From JAFGUF01 sp040883315 (GTDB lineage: Bacteria; Bacillota; Clostridia; Christensenellales; UMGS416), in NCBI GenBank assembly GCA_040883315.1, contig JBFLKU010000028.1:1-64000 (forward strand): a DNA stretch of 64,000 nt. The letters are read 5' to 3'. This document shows, one piece after another, positions 1-7,597 of the stretch. Both the position numbers and the translations under genes were made by a program. Every line of letters starts with the position of its first letter. The stretch's first letter is position 1. Below the pieces are notes generated by a model, which saw only the letters and a list, made by a program, of their open reading frames with translations, ran no database searches and was not told the origin of the DNA.

Positions 1-78
1 CGAACACAGAAGTTAAGCTCTTTTGCGCCGATGATACTTGAGGGGCGACCCTCCGGGAAAGTAGGACGTTGCCGGTCT
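1..78 (+). rRNA. rrf: 5S ribosomal RNA, 3' part
   Basis: The window opens inside a 5S rRNA. The sequence beginning CGAACACAGAAGTTAAGC, then the GCGCCGATGATACT segment and the closing GGGAAAGTAGGACGTTGCC, is the standard order of the second half of bacterial 5S rRNA. The 5' third lies outside the window, so this is the promoter-distal end of an rRNA operon. The exact 3' end (about 78) is estimated from the usual end of the terminal stem. A terminator follows at once. Confidence 0.95.
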
Positions 79-85
79 CTAATTT

Positions 86-113
86 AAAGACTATCCGTTT
101 GGATGGTCTTTTT
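86..113 (+). terminator. Rho-independent terminator of the rRNA operon
   Basis: GACTATCC and GGATGGTC form an 8-bp stem (one G-U pair) around a GTTT loop, flanked by AAA upstream and followed by TTTTT. It lies 8 bases after the 5S rRNA, with no gene between. Confidence 0.9.
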
Positions 114-260
114 GCATATACTGAAATAAATATTCAATATACTTTAATACATCACTTTTACTATAAGAAACTATCTTCTTTATCTCCGTCTTATTTATTC
201 GTTTTCTTTTGCTTTTCCTTTGTGGTATAATACCATGATTAAAATTTTTCGGGGGAAAAC

Positions 261-2594
261 ATGAAGAAGATTATTGCTATTATGCTATTAATTTTGATAA
301 TAGCCAGTTCAGTACTTATATTTTCGGTTATCAAATCAGAAGATGGCGTAAACAAAGAGCAATTGCGGCAAGACATGCAAAAGTATCTTGAACAAGGCGA
401 GTATGATGCAGCATACTCTATACTATCAAAGCAAGCAGGACAAGAGATTTTTTCTGAAATAGCATTAAATCATATAAGTGAAATCTGTTCTCAGGCAGAA
501 AAGAAACTGGATTTTCAGCAAATCGATGAAATGATTGAAGCTGGCTTTGAATATAAAGTACTAGGTGATACAAAAGCAAACATACAAGCTAAATTAGAAA
601 AAATATCCGAGTCGGAGCAATATTTTAAAGACGGCATTGAGCTATTTGACGCAAAAGACTATGAAGCGGCAGATGAGATGCTGCAGAGTGTAATTGAGGA
701 AGATGCAAATTATCAGGCTGCACAAAGCATGATAGAGGAAATAAATCAGCTTAAAAGTAGCTGGGAGAGCACTAGAATAGGCAATAGTTCATATAATAGC
801 GCCATAGCATTTGACGGCGAATATTTGTACTTTGCATACAGGATAGATGATTTTGATGGAATATACAAAACGACTACTGATGGGAAAAGTTCGGATTTCT
901 TCCCCATTCATTCAGGCGAGACTAGGGCAAGAATATATGGAATTAATGTTGTAGGTGATTATATTTATTTCATTGCTGGCGAGAACGTAGGCAGTGGATA
1001 TGTTTATAATAACCCGTATAATATATACAAGATTAAAAAAGATGGCTCAAACCTATCATTAGAAGTTGTGGGGAACTTTACTGATTTATATATAGCAGAA
1101 GACGAAGCATATGCTATATCCCGAGATGATGGATTAGTAAAATTCGGGAAATATATTTCAAATTATCAGGTTATTTCAAATCAATCTGTTTCAGAGTTTT
1201 CTTATTCTCCCAAAGGCGTATACTATTCTTCGGGTGAAAGTATGGAGCATGATAGCAAGAATACTATCTATTTTTATGATGGAAATAGTTCTATGAAACT
1301 CGATAACGGCGAATATATGCATTATTATGATTTTGGGGATAACTACTTGAAATTGTGGACAAAAACAGACGCAAGTGAAGTATTGAATTTAGGATTTTCC
1401 GACGAAGAAATAAGAGTGAAAATGGCGGACATATACAAGGTATATGGATTGGTTGATAATAAGGTTTTGTATTCCGGCTTTGGGCTATATCAGCAGGAGA
1501 GACTATACTATTATGACATAGAATCAAAGAAGAACAATTCTCTTGGAGCATATGCTACAGTTATGGATTACGAAGTAAAGGGAATTTTCTATGAGCAGAA
1601 CAAGATATTAATTGAGAAAGATAATAAACTATATTTTACAAATGTTGATGGCAGCAATACTGAAGAGATTGTGATACCGACAATATCTGATGGCGAAAAC
1701 TATTCAGAGATTAAAAAGCTATCAGATAAGGATTATTATACAGAAGAAGGCGATGAAAAGATTGTATTTATTCAGGATAAAAACATATGGCACTATAAAA
1801 ACCATGAACTTAATCTTTACATTCAGAAAAAATATTATGATGAATATGACACAAATGTCTATATAACACATATTTTCACCAATAATTTCAGCTTGCTAAA
1901 AACAGGAAATGGCGGGGCAAGCTCGACAGATACTGACACATACAGAGCGTACGAGATATCTGACAAGTATGGTGCTATATACGCACAAAGCGGAGATACA
2001 TTTCTGGACAGCAGAAATATTGACAGAGGAATTGTAATAAGGGATTGCAAGATAATAAGGGATGAGCTGACATATGACATTATGGCAGTATTTGATGACG
2101 GATCGATTAAGGTTTACCACAAGGATGATTCAATTACTGCACAGCAGCTTTTGGATATGGGGGCTCATACTACATTTGCATTTGGACCTATTTTGGTAGA
2201 AGACTACAAAGTAGTGCCGGAGTGCGCTTATGATGAGCTGGCAGTCAGAAATCCACGCAGTGCAATAGGATATGTGGAGCCGGGGCATTACGTGATGATT
2301 GTATGTGACGGAAGAGATGAGAAGGTGTCCAGAGGCCTTAGCATGATACAACTTGCACAGATGTTTGAAAGAGAGGGATGCCAGACGGCGTACAATCTAG
2401 ATGGCGGCAGTACATCCACAATCACCTTTTTTGGAAACTATATTACCAGGAGAACTGCATATCCGGGTGTTCCAGAGATATATAACCATAGAATGGTGGC
2501 AGAAATGATTTATATAGGTACAAGCAATATGTCCCCTCTAGATATGGAGAGCTATACCTATGATTACATTTATTTTACAGATAGTATAAAATAG
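261..2594 (+). CDS. Membrane-anchored protein with DUF5050-like propeller and C-terminal phosphodiester glycosidase (NAGPA) domain
   Basis: Residues 5-25 are a hydrophobic N-terminal anchor with little after it resembling a cleavage site. Residues 30-165 are helical and TPR-like (for example YLEQGEYDAAYSILSKQ). Residues 180-510 contain repeats of the type YxYFxxGxxxYKIKKDGS, typical of DUF5050-type beta-propellers on the outside of Clostridia. Residues 520-770 match the phosphodiester glycosidase family (PF09992, NAGPA): they include AIGYVEPGHYVMIVCDGR, SRGLSMIQLAQMF and YNLDGGSTSTITF. The family removes sugar phosphodiesters, so a role in cell-wall glycopolymer turnover is plausible but inferred. 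A GGGGG ribosome site lies 5 bases before the ATG, and a TATAAT at 226-231 may be the -10 element. It is monocistronic, between an rRNA operon and a convergent gene. Confidence 0.8.
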   Translation: MKKIIAIMLLILIIASSVLIFSVIKSEDGVNKEQLRQDMQKYLEQGEYDAAYSILSKQAGQEIFSEIALNHISEICSQAEKKLDFQQIDEMIEAGFEYKVLGDTKANIQAKLEKISESEQYFKDGIELFDAKDYEAADEMLQSVIEEDANYQAAQSMIEEINQLKSSWESTRIGNSSYNSAIAFDGEYLYFAYRIDDFDGIYKTTTDGKSSDFFPIHSGETRARIYGINVVGDYIYFIAGENVGSGYVYNNPYNIYKIKKDGSNLSLEVVGNFTDLYIAEDEAYAISRDDGLVKFGKYISNYQVISNQSVSEFSYSPKGVYYSSGESMEHDSKNTIYFYDGNSSMKLDNGEYMHYYDFGDNYLKLWTKTDASEVLNLGFSDEEIRVKMADIYKVYGLVDNKVLYSGFGLYQQERLYYYDIESKKNNSLGAYATVMDYEVKGIFYEQNKILIEKDNKLYFTNVDGSNTEEIVIPTISDGENYSEIKKLSDKDYYTEEGDEKIVFIQDKNIWHYKNHELNLYIQKKYYDEYDTNVYITHIFTNNFSLLKTGNGGASSTDTDTYRAYEISDKYGAIYAQSGDTFLDSRNIDRGIVIRDCKIIRDELTYDIMAVFDDGSIKVYHKDDSITAQQLLDMGAHTTFAFGPILVEDYKVVPECAYDELAVRNPRSAIGYVEPGHYVMIVCDGRDEKVSRGLSMIQLAQMFEREGCQTAYNLDGGSTSTITFFGNYITRRTAYPGVPEIYNHRMVAEMIYIGTSNMSPLDMESYTYDYIYFTDSIK

Positions 2595-2614
2595 TATAAG
2601 AATATATAATACTA

Positions 2615-3085
2615 TCAGTCTATATTTGTTTTACCGGTGATATTTTTAATAGTCAGCTTTAGGATAGTGGTTTTGTCTACTATCCTTTTATCAAATACCT
2701 GAACTTCTCTGCCGGCGATTTCTTTCATTAGTATAGAAAGAGCATGTGCTTTGTCGGTATAGCTGTTTACTATCTCTACTAATCCTGTTCCTATAAGGCT
2801 GGCATATTTTGTGGTGCATTCAGACGGAGTTTCATCATTTGTGATGCCATAGTCCAAATCCATCTCAAAGCCGACCTTTTGATTTGATTTTAGCAAATCC
2901 AGCTTTTTTCCATCATTTGCACAGTGCATATATAGTATATCTTTGCCGTCAGCATTTTCAAAGCCATAGTTCATAGGTACAATGTATGGGTATTCATTAT
3001 CAAAAAGTGCTAGTCTGACCACAGTACACTTTTTTAAATATTTATATACCTCATCTTTAGGCATTTGTTTTTCTTTTCTTCTCAT
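2615..3085 (-). CDS. Pyridoxamine 5'-phosphate oxidase family protein, NimA-like
   Basis: A 156-residue split-barrel flavoprotein. The N-terminus MRRKEKQ, the segment VVRLALFDNEYPYIVPMNYGF and LYMHCANDGKKLDLLKSN follow the NimA/Pyridox_ox_2 pattern (PF12900). Family members bind FMN or haem and reduce small substrates; some lower susceptibility to 5-nitroimidazoles. The true substrate here is unknown. The MRRKxxx start is the usual one in the family, so the upstream ATG is preferred over the internal Met8. It is the last gene of a minus-strand run and its 3' end faces the preceding plus-strand gene. Confidence 0.85.
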   Translation of the reverse strand: MRRKEKQMPKDEVYKYLKKCTVVRLALFDNEYPYIVPMNYGFENADGKDILYMHCANDGKKLDLLKSNQKVGFEMDLDYGITNDETPSECTTKYASLIGTGLVEIVNSYTDKAHALSILMKEIAGREVQVFDKRIVDKTTILKLTIKNITGKTNID

Positions 3086-3093
3086 ATATACTT

Positions 3094-3366
3094 TTACTTA
3101 TTATCCTTTTCTATAAATATCTCTATATCGAATCTTTGGAAATCCACTTTTTCTATAAAGTCAGCAGGAGTAAACTTGACTAAATTAAAAAGATTCATAT
3201 CGCTTTTATGCTTTGACAAAATCATAGGCATCTCAAGGTCTAGCTCGTCACATATTTCCTGAATAGCATTTGTATATAGCTCTAAATTTGGTTCTTCCTC
3301 AAAAGATAAAAATGCACTTTGAACAATATTATTTTTCTTTATGATATTTCCCCAAACTTTTACCAT
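3094..3366 (-). CDS. Conserved hypothetical 90-residue protein
   Basis: A short acidic soluble protein with no signal peptide or membrane segment. It starts MVKVWGNIIKKNNIVQSAFLSF and continues with a helical stretch (LELYTNAIQEICDELDLEMPMILSKHKSDM) and a beta-rich end (FDIEIFIEKDNK). The layout resembles small proteins widespread in Clostridia, but I cannot assign a function. It lies 8 bases upstream of the NimA-like gene on the same strand, so the two are probably co-transcribed. Confidence 0.7.
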   Translation of the reverse strand: MVKVWGNIIKKNNIVQSAFLSFEEEPNLELYTNAIQEICDELDLEMPMILSKHKSDMNLFNLVKFTPADFIEKVDFQRFDIEIFIEKDNK

Positions 3367-3425
3367 TTAGTACTCCTAACTACTCATTTTAGCGACGCAG
3401 AACATTATATCACAAAAGATGAGAA

Positions 3426-3452
3426 TGACCAATAACAAAATGCTATTGGTCA
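3426..3452 (-). terminator. Hairpin downstream of the alpha/beta hydrolase gene
   Basis: TGACCAATA and TATTGGTCA form a perfect 9-bp stem. The stretch after it on the minus strand is only mildly T-rich (TTCTCATCTTTTG), so it may be an inefficient terminator or an mRNA 3' stabiliser rather than a strong stop. Confidence 0.45.
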
Positions 3453-3478
3453 AAAAAGTTTAAATATTGTTAATTTTT

Positions 3479-4363
3479 CTATTTCAGAACAAATTCAGCC
3501 ACGTTTTCATATACTTCTTTTTTATTTATTTCATTTATCAGCTCGTGTCTAGCACTTTTGTATATTTTATAGTCTACATTAATTCCGGCTTTCTTGTATG
3601 ATTCTGCTAAATACTTTGCATCATATCCAAAGCTTCCTGCTGGGTCGTTCTCTCCGCTGATTATAAATATTGGTGTATCTTTTGGCATTGCATTTATATT
3701 TTTGTCTTTCAATGTGAAAAGCAATACTTTAGCTACGTCTTTGAACATAGATCCGCTCGCTACAAAGCCGCATTTTTCATCGGCTACGTATTTATCCACT
3801 TGCTCTTTGTCTCTGGAGAGCCAGTCGAATTTTGTGCGGTTTGGTCGAAAAGCCTTGCTGAAGTCTCCAAAAGTTAGATTGTCGAGGGTTTTGGCAGGCT
3901 TTTTCTGCGGGAACAATGAAGCCATAAATGGTGCTATATCACGCAGCCCGGGTTTGCTTACCGTTACCCCACTTAGGACACATTTTTCATATTTGTCGGT
4001 TGTTTTCTGCAGCACTGCCCTTGCAAATATAGAACCCATTGAATGACCAAAAAGAACTATGCCTGTATCCGGGGACAAATTCTTTGCATATAGGTAAAGC
4101 AGCTTGATGTCTTCTATCACCTTTAGCCAGCCGTCCTTTTGGCAGAAGATACCCAAGCCATCATCTATGCTCTCTCCATGTCCTCGCAGATCCATGGAGA
4201 ATACGCTGATTCCCTGCTTGTTTAGAAACTGTGCAAAGTCATCATATCTTTTTGCGTGCTCTGCCAAGCCATGGATTATAATCATTTGCTTCAAAGGCTT
4301 TTCTACAGTCCATTCATAGCATGATAAGCCTACTCCACCGTTTTCAAGTTTAAAATTTTTCAT
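3479..4363 (-). CDS. Alpha/beta hydrolase, monoacylglycerol lipase/lysophospholipase-like
   Basis: A 294-residue serine hydrolase without signal peptide. IIHGLAEHAKRY (residues 29-40) is the oxyanion-hole region typical of Hydrolase_4 proteins, FGHSMGS carries the nucleophile Ser108, GENDPAG the acid Asp240, and SARHELI the catalytic His273. All three triad residues are present and in the normal order. Members of this family cleave monoacylglycerols or lysophospholipids; the substrate here is not determined. The ATG has an AGGAGAGCTGG ribosome site just upstream. It may share a transcript with the upstream acetyltransferase gene, 24 bases away. Confidence 0.88.
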   Translation of the reverse strand: MKNFKLENGGVGLSCYEWTVEKPLKQMIIIHGLAEHAKRYDDFAQFLNKQGISVFSMDLRGHGESIDDGLGIFCQKDGWLKVIEDIKLLYLYAKNLSPDTGIVLFGHSMGSIFARAVLQKTTDKYEKCVLSGVTVSKPGLRDIAPFMASLFPQKKPAKTLDNLTFGDFSKAFRPNRTKFDWLSRDKEQVDKYVADEKCGFVASGSMFKDVAKVLLFTLKDKNINAMPKDTPIFIISGENDPAGSFGYDAKYLAESYKKAGINVDYKIYKSARHELINEINKKEVYENVAEFVLK

Positions 4364-4387
4364 CTCCAGCTCTCCTTTAAATTATAT

Positions 4388-5272
4388 TTATACAATAATT
4401 CTACTCATAAATATTGCAACATCCTCTTTCAAAATGTCACTATTGGAATATAGCCCCACATTTAAGCCAACGATATTAAAATTCATCTTTGTATAAAAGT
4501 CTATCGCTGCACCATTGCTGGAGACCACCTCTAGAGTAATGGCGCGAAAGCCTTCCGCCTGTGCGCGATTTACACATTCATCTATCAGTTTTCTTCCTAT
4601 ACCCTTTAGCCTCTCCTTTTTGTTTACGCTCAGATGACGTATACATAGAGTATTATTCCAAAGCTGAGGTTCACATATAACTACGCCCTGCACACTAGTG
4701 CCATAAACTGCTGCGTATGAATAGCCGAGGCTTGCAAGGTCATTGTACCAGCTTATGTCGCTGTTTCCAGTTGGCTTGCTGAAATTCAAAGGCTTATCCA
4801 GCTCTTTTCTTGTTATAGTGAAGATAGATCCTAGTTCTGTAGTGTCCTGCCCCACCCTATATGAGCAGCTAGTTGAGAAATTATTATGTCCCAGATTTTT
4901 ATCTATTTCATATGTATAGATTTGTGTGCTGACTATAGTGGTTTCGGAAAACAGTGAATCATATATACCTAAATCATCATCATGAATTTCATTTGCATCA
5001 TTCGCTTCAATTTCTTCTTGGGGGGTATTCTCCAGCTCTGCAGCACCTTTCTCTATAGATTCTGATTCAGGATTTTCTGTCCTGCTTATTGTTGACTGCA
5101 CTACTATATCGTCTACAGCATCAGGTTTACCACCTTTTTTTGCTTGTTCTTTCTTGGCATCTAGTACTGCATCCATTATCTCTTCATTTATATATACCTG
5201 ATTTTCTCTTGTAATATCTTTTTCTAAATCTGTAAAGATAGATTTTTGTTTATCTTCTTTTTTCTTTCTCAT
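4388..5272 (-). CDS. GNAT family N-acetyltransferase with a long disordered N-terminus
   Basis: The C-terminal 140 residues carry a GNAT fold: SYAAVYGTSVQGVVI, LSVNKKERLKGIGRKLIDECV (the acetyl-CoA pyrophosphate loop) and SSNGAAIDFYTKMNFNIVG. The first 150 residues are charged, rich in Glu, Asp and Lys, start MRKKKEDKQKS and look disordered, which is unusual for a stand-alone acetyltransferase. The substrate is unknown; the RimI-like core fits amino-terminal or small-amine acetylation. It is 16 bases downstream of the lipoprotein gene, in a minus-strand run. Confidence 0.85.
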   Translation of the reverse strand: MRKKKEDKQKSIFTDLEKDITRENQVYINEEIMDAVLDAKKEQAKKGGKPDAVDDIVVQSTISRTENPESESIEKGAAELENTPQEEIEANDANEIHDDDLGIYDSLFSETTIVSTQIYTYEIDKNLGHNNFSTSCSYRVGQDTTELGSIFTITRKELDKPLNFSKPTGNSDISWYNDLASLGYSYAAVYGTSVQGVVICEPQLWNNTLCIRHLSVNKKERLKGIGRKLIDECVNRAQAEGFRAITLEVVSSNGAAIDFYTKMNFNIVGLNVGLYSNSDILKEDVAIFMSRIIV

Positions 5273-5288
5273 AAACTTCCTTTCTGAA

Positions 5289-6077
5289 TTAAATGGATTG
5301 ATTATCTTTTGCGCTTTTTACGATAATTATTACTATTAAAATCATTAAAACAGCCAGTATGCCTGCAAGTATAAAATTCAGCATATTATAGTATCGCAGG
5401 TCTATGTCCTCAGCTACGGTGTCTGTATTTGTGAATTCACTGTCTATTTTGCCTGTATAGCTAAATGATGCAATTTCATTATATAGTATATCATATTTGG
5501 CCTCTGCAACAGATGTGGGAGGGGTGTTTTCATAGTTTGGCAGGTCGAAAATTATATAAGCACTCATATTATTGATTTCATTGTTAATTACTTCTTGTAT
5601 ATCAGCAGGAAGAGCAGCCAGAGCTTCTTTATCTATCACCTGCTGCACGTCTATTTGCCCAGTAATATTATATTCATCATAGTTTTGATAGTGTGTATAT
5701 TTATATGATAAAGATTTGAAAGGAGAGTACTCATCCGACATCATTTTAAATAGCTCTGCAAATGCTTCCTCGTAGCTGGTGCATTGCTTTTGCTTCAAAA
5801 AGTAGGTATGATATATGTTGCCGTCCACCTGTACTTCGCTCTCAAAGCCTATCTCTTTCCAATATTCACTTAGCTGCAGCAATGTATCCTGTGTTACTGC
5901 GTGCTGGGAATTTTCATATTGTTTTAAGTTTATTTCTATATCGCCTCTGTATGAAACCATAAAGTTGGTGTCAATTTTAGCACTAATATTTGCCTTAAAG
6001 CAGGCAGACAAAAAAGCGCACAATAAAGCGACGAGAATTAGGAGAATATATTTCTTGTATTTATAATTTAATTTCAT
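5289..6077 (-). CDS. LppM-like lipoprotein with C-terminal membrane segment
   Basis: The N-terminus is a signal peptide ending in a lipobox LSAC with Cys26 as the expected lipidated residue. The body (residues 30-225) is beta-rich and starts ANISAKIDTNFMVSYRGDIEINL, which resembles the LppM/DUF3153 domain. Residues 233-255 form one transmembrane helix followed by a short charged tail. A protein with both a lipid anchor and a C-terminal helix would be held to the membrane at both ends. The gene begins 2 bases after the stop of the metalloprotease gene, so the two are almost certainly translated from one mRNA. Confidence 0.65.
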   Translation of the reverse strand: MKLNYKYKKYILLILVALLCAFLSACFKANISAKIDTNFMVSYRGDIEINLKQYENSQHAVTQDTLLQLSEYWKEIGFESEVQVDGNIYHTYFLKQKQCTSYEEAFAELFKMMSDEYSPFKSLSYKYTHYQNYDEYNITGQIDVQQVIDKEALAALPADIQEVINNEINNMSAYIIFDLPNYENTPPTSVAEAKYDILYNEIASFSYTGKIDSEFTNTDTVAEDIDLRYYNMLNFILAGILAVLMILIVIIIVKSAKDNQSI

Positions 6078-6079
6078 AA

Positions 6080-7393
6080 CTAATACTGTACATCGTAGGC
6101 GTTAGAAAACACTGCCGAGCCATCCGAGAAAATCACCACAACTCGAAATCGTACAAAGCCAAGCTCATCCAAAGTGTCATCTATTGTATATTCATTTTGG
6201 TTTCTAAGCACTTTTTGCATTCCAAAATAGGCTACACCTGCTTCATCTCCTGTAATTGTTTTGATTGGACGTATCAAATAGTCATTTGCATCATAAGCAA
6301 CTAATGTATATGTTATGTTTGAATATGGCCAAGGGATGGACCAAGTCATAGTGTATGAACCTGTGCCTGTAGGGGAGATATTCATAGTCAGCTCATCAAC
6401 ATTTGATACACTAGTATATTGTGGTGCATTTTGTTCTACGAAGCTGTAGAAATACTCTGCCAATCCCTTCACTTGGCTTGGGGATTTAAGAACAGGATTT
6501 TCATGGGGGTATGAATTGATAGAAGCAGTAGTTAGTGAGACCTCTTCATTATACTTGGTTTGGTTTAGTGAAAAAAGGTCTGCCAGCTCTTGATTGTCCA
6601 AATAGTCTATCCGCTGCTTAGCTAGAGGAGAACCCATTAAAAAAACATAGTCTTCGGCTGCTATTTCCTGTAAGTCCCACATGTGGTTTTGTATATAATA
6701 TTCCCAATTGCTAACGGTATATGTTATCTTTCCGGAGTTTTTATCATCTTTTCTTATGGAAGCATACTTGGTGGAGCTATCTTCGTTTGTGCCCTTGAAC
6801 CCAAAATGATACTGAGTGTAATGATGTCCGTACTCATGGCTAAGTGTTCGAGCCATTGATGCGACTGTGGTGTTTTGGTCTGCGCCTGTCAGCTCTATAA
6901 CGCTGCTTAATTCGGAAATATCCAATGTTAAGCTTTCCGGCAGAAGCTGATTCACTGCAACTGGTACAGAAAACTTTTCATAGCTATTTCTATGCAGCCC
7001 TGCGTATTCATCTTCTTTGCCGTCTATCAGCTCTATTCTGGCAACATAGGCTATTTCTTCACCATGAACATTAAGGAAAAATTCATGTGCCAGCTCTTCG
7101 AGCTTTGTACTATCCCATTGCTCGCTGTAGCTTACAAAATCAATATTTTCATATTCGAATATAGCAAAAGCATCCCCTAAATCGGGTTTGCTTATTTTGT
7201 TTGATAAATTGTTGCTGCCTGTATATTCATAAAAATCTGATTGTTCGCTTATTTTGTCACCGCTTGTAGTCAGATTGCTTTTATGGCTAATAAAAGATGT
7301 AGATGTGCTTAATGAAAAAAACAAGCTTGCCCCCACTAATAGAGAGCAGGCAACACACACAAACAGACCAATTTTTATTGAAGACTTGTTCAT
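6080..7393 (-). CDS. Secreted or membrane-tethered zinc metalloprotease (HEYGH)
   Basis: Residues 8-30 are a signal peptide or anchor. Residues 184-190 contain LSHEYGH, an HExxH zinc site with His186, Glu187 and His190, followed by WDLQEIAAEDYVF in which Glu243 or Glu247 can be the third ligand; this is a gluzincin-like spacing. The C-terminal 100 residues (from about 335) look like a fibronectin type III fold, with TMTWSIPWPYSNITYTLVAYD. The substrate is unknown. The gene heads a minus-strand run and is followed by the LppM-like lipoprotein after 2 bases, suggesting a surface complex. Confidence 0.75.
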   Translation of the reverse strand: MNKSSIKIGLFVCVACSLLVGASLFFSLSTSTSFISHKSNLTTSGDKISEQSDFYEYTGSNNLSNKISKPDLGDAFAIFEYENIDFVSYSEQWDSTKLEELAHEFFLNVHGEEIAYVARIELIDGKEDEYAGLHRNSYEKFSVPVAVNQLLPESLTLDISELSSVIELTGADQNTTVASMARTLSHEYGHHYTQYHFGFKGTNEDSSTKYASIRKDDKNSGKITYTVSNWEYYIQNHMWDLQEIAAEDYVFLMGSPLAKQRIDYLDNQELADLFSLNQTKYNEEVSLTTASINSYPHENPVLKSPSQVKGLAEYFYSFVEQNAPQYTSVSNVDELTMNISPTGTGSYTMTWSIPWPYSNITYTLVAYDANDYLIRPIKTITGDEAGVAYFGMQKVLRNQNEYTIDDTLDELGFVRFRVVVIFSDGSAVFSNAYDVQY

Positions 7394-7523
7394 AATTTTA
7401 TCATCCTGTACATGTGTGATTATACATCAAATACTATATAATGACAACTTAATTAAGCTACATTGAATGCATTGCACATATGTGAATGAATTATTAATTC
7501 GATGCCCGTTATTTGCCGTACTA

Positions 7524-7551
7524 TTGCATTTTTTAGACTTATGCATATAAT
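7524..7551 (+). promoter_or_regulatory. Promoter of the penicillin-binding protein gene
   Basis: TTGCAT (7524-7529) and TATAAT (7546-7551) are separated by 16 bases and lie 46 bases before the ATG of the gene. The 204-base gap from 7394 to 7597 between divergent genes shows nothing else clear. Confidence 0.55.
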
Positions 7552-7597
7552 TAAGTATGCGTAAATTTAAAAATTATGATGTAGGGAATATAGGGAA

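Noticed and set aside
3594..4046. 150-codon plus-strand frame opposite the alpha/beta hydrolase
   Set aside because: Antisense shadow of a gene with complete catalytic triad; Ser/Leu/Phe-rich as usual for such shadows.
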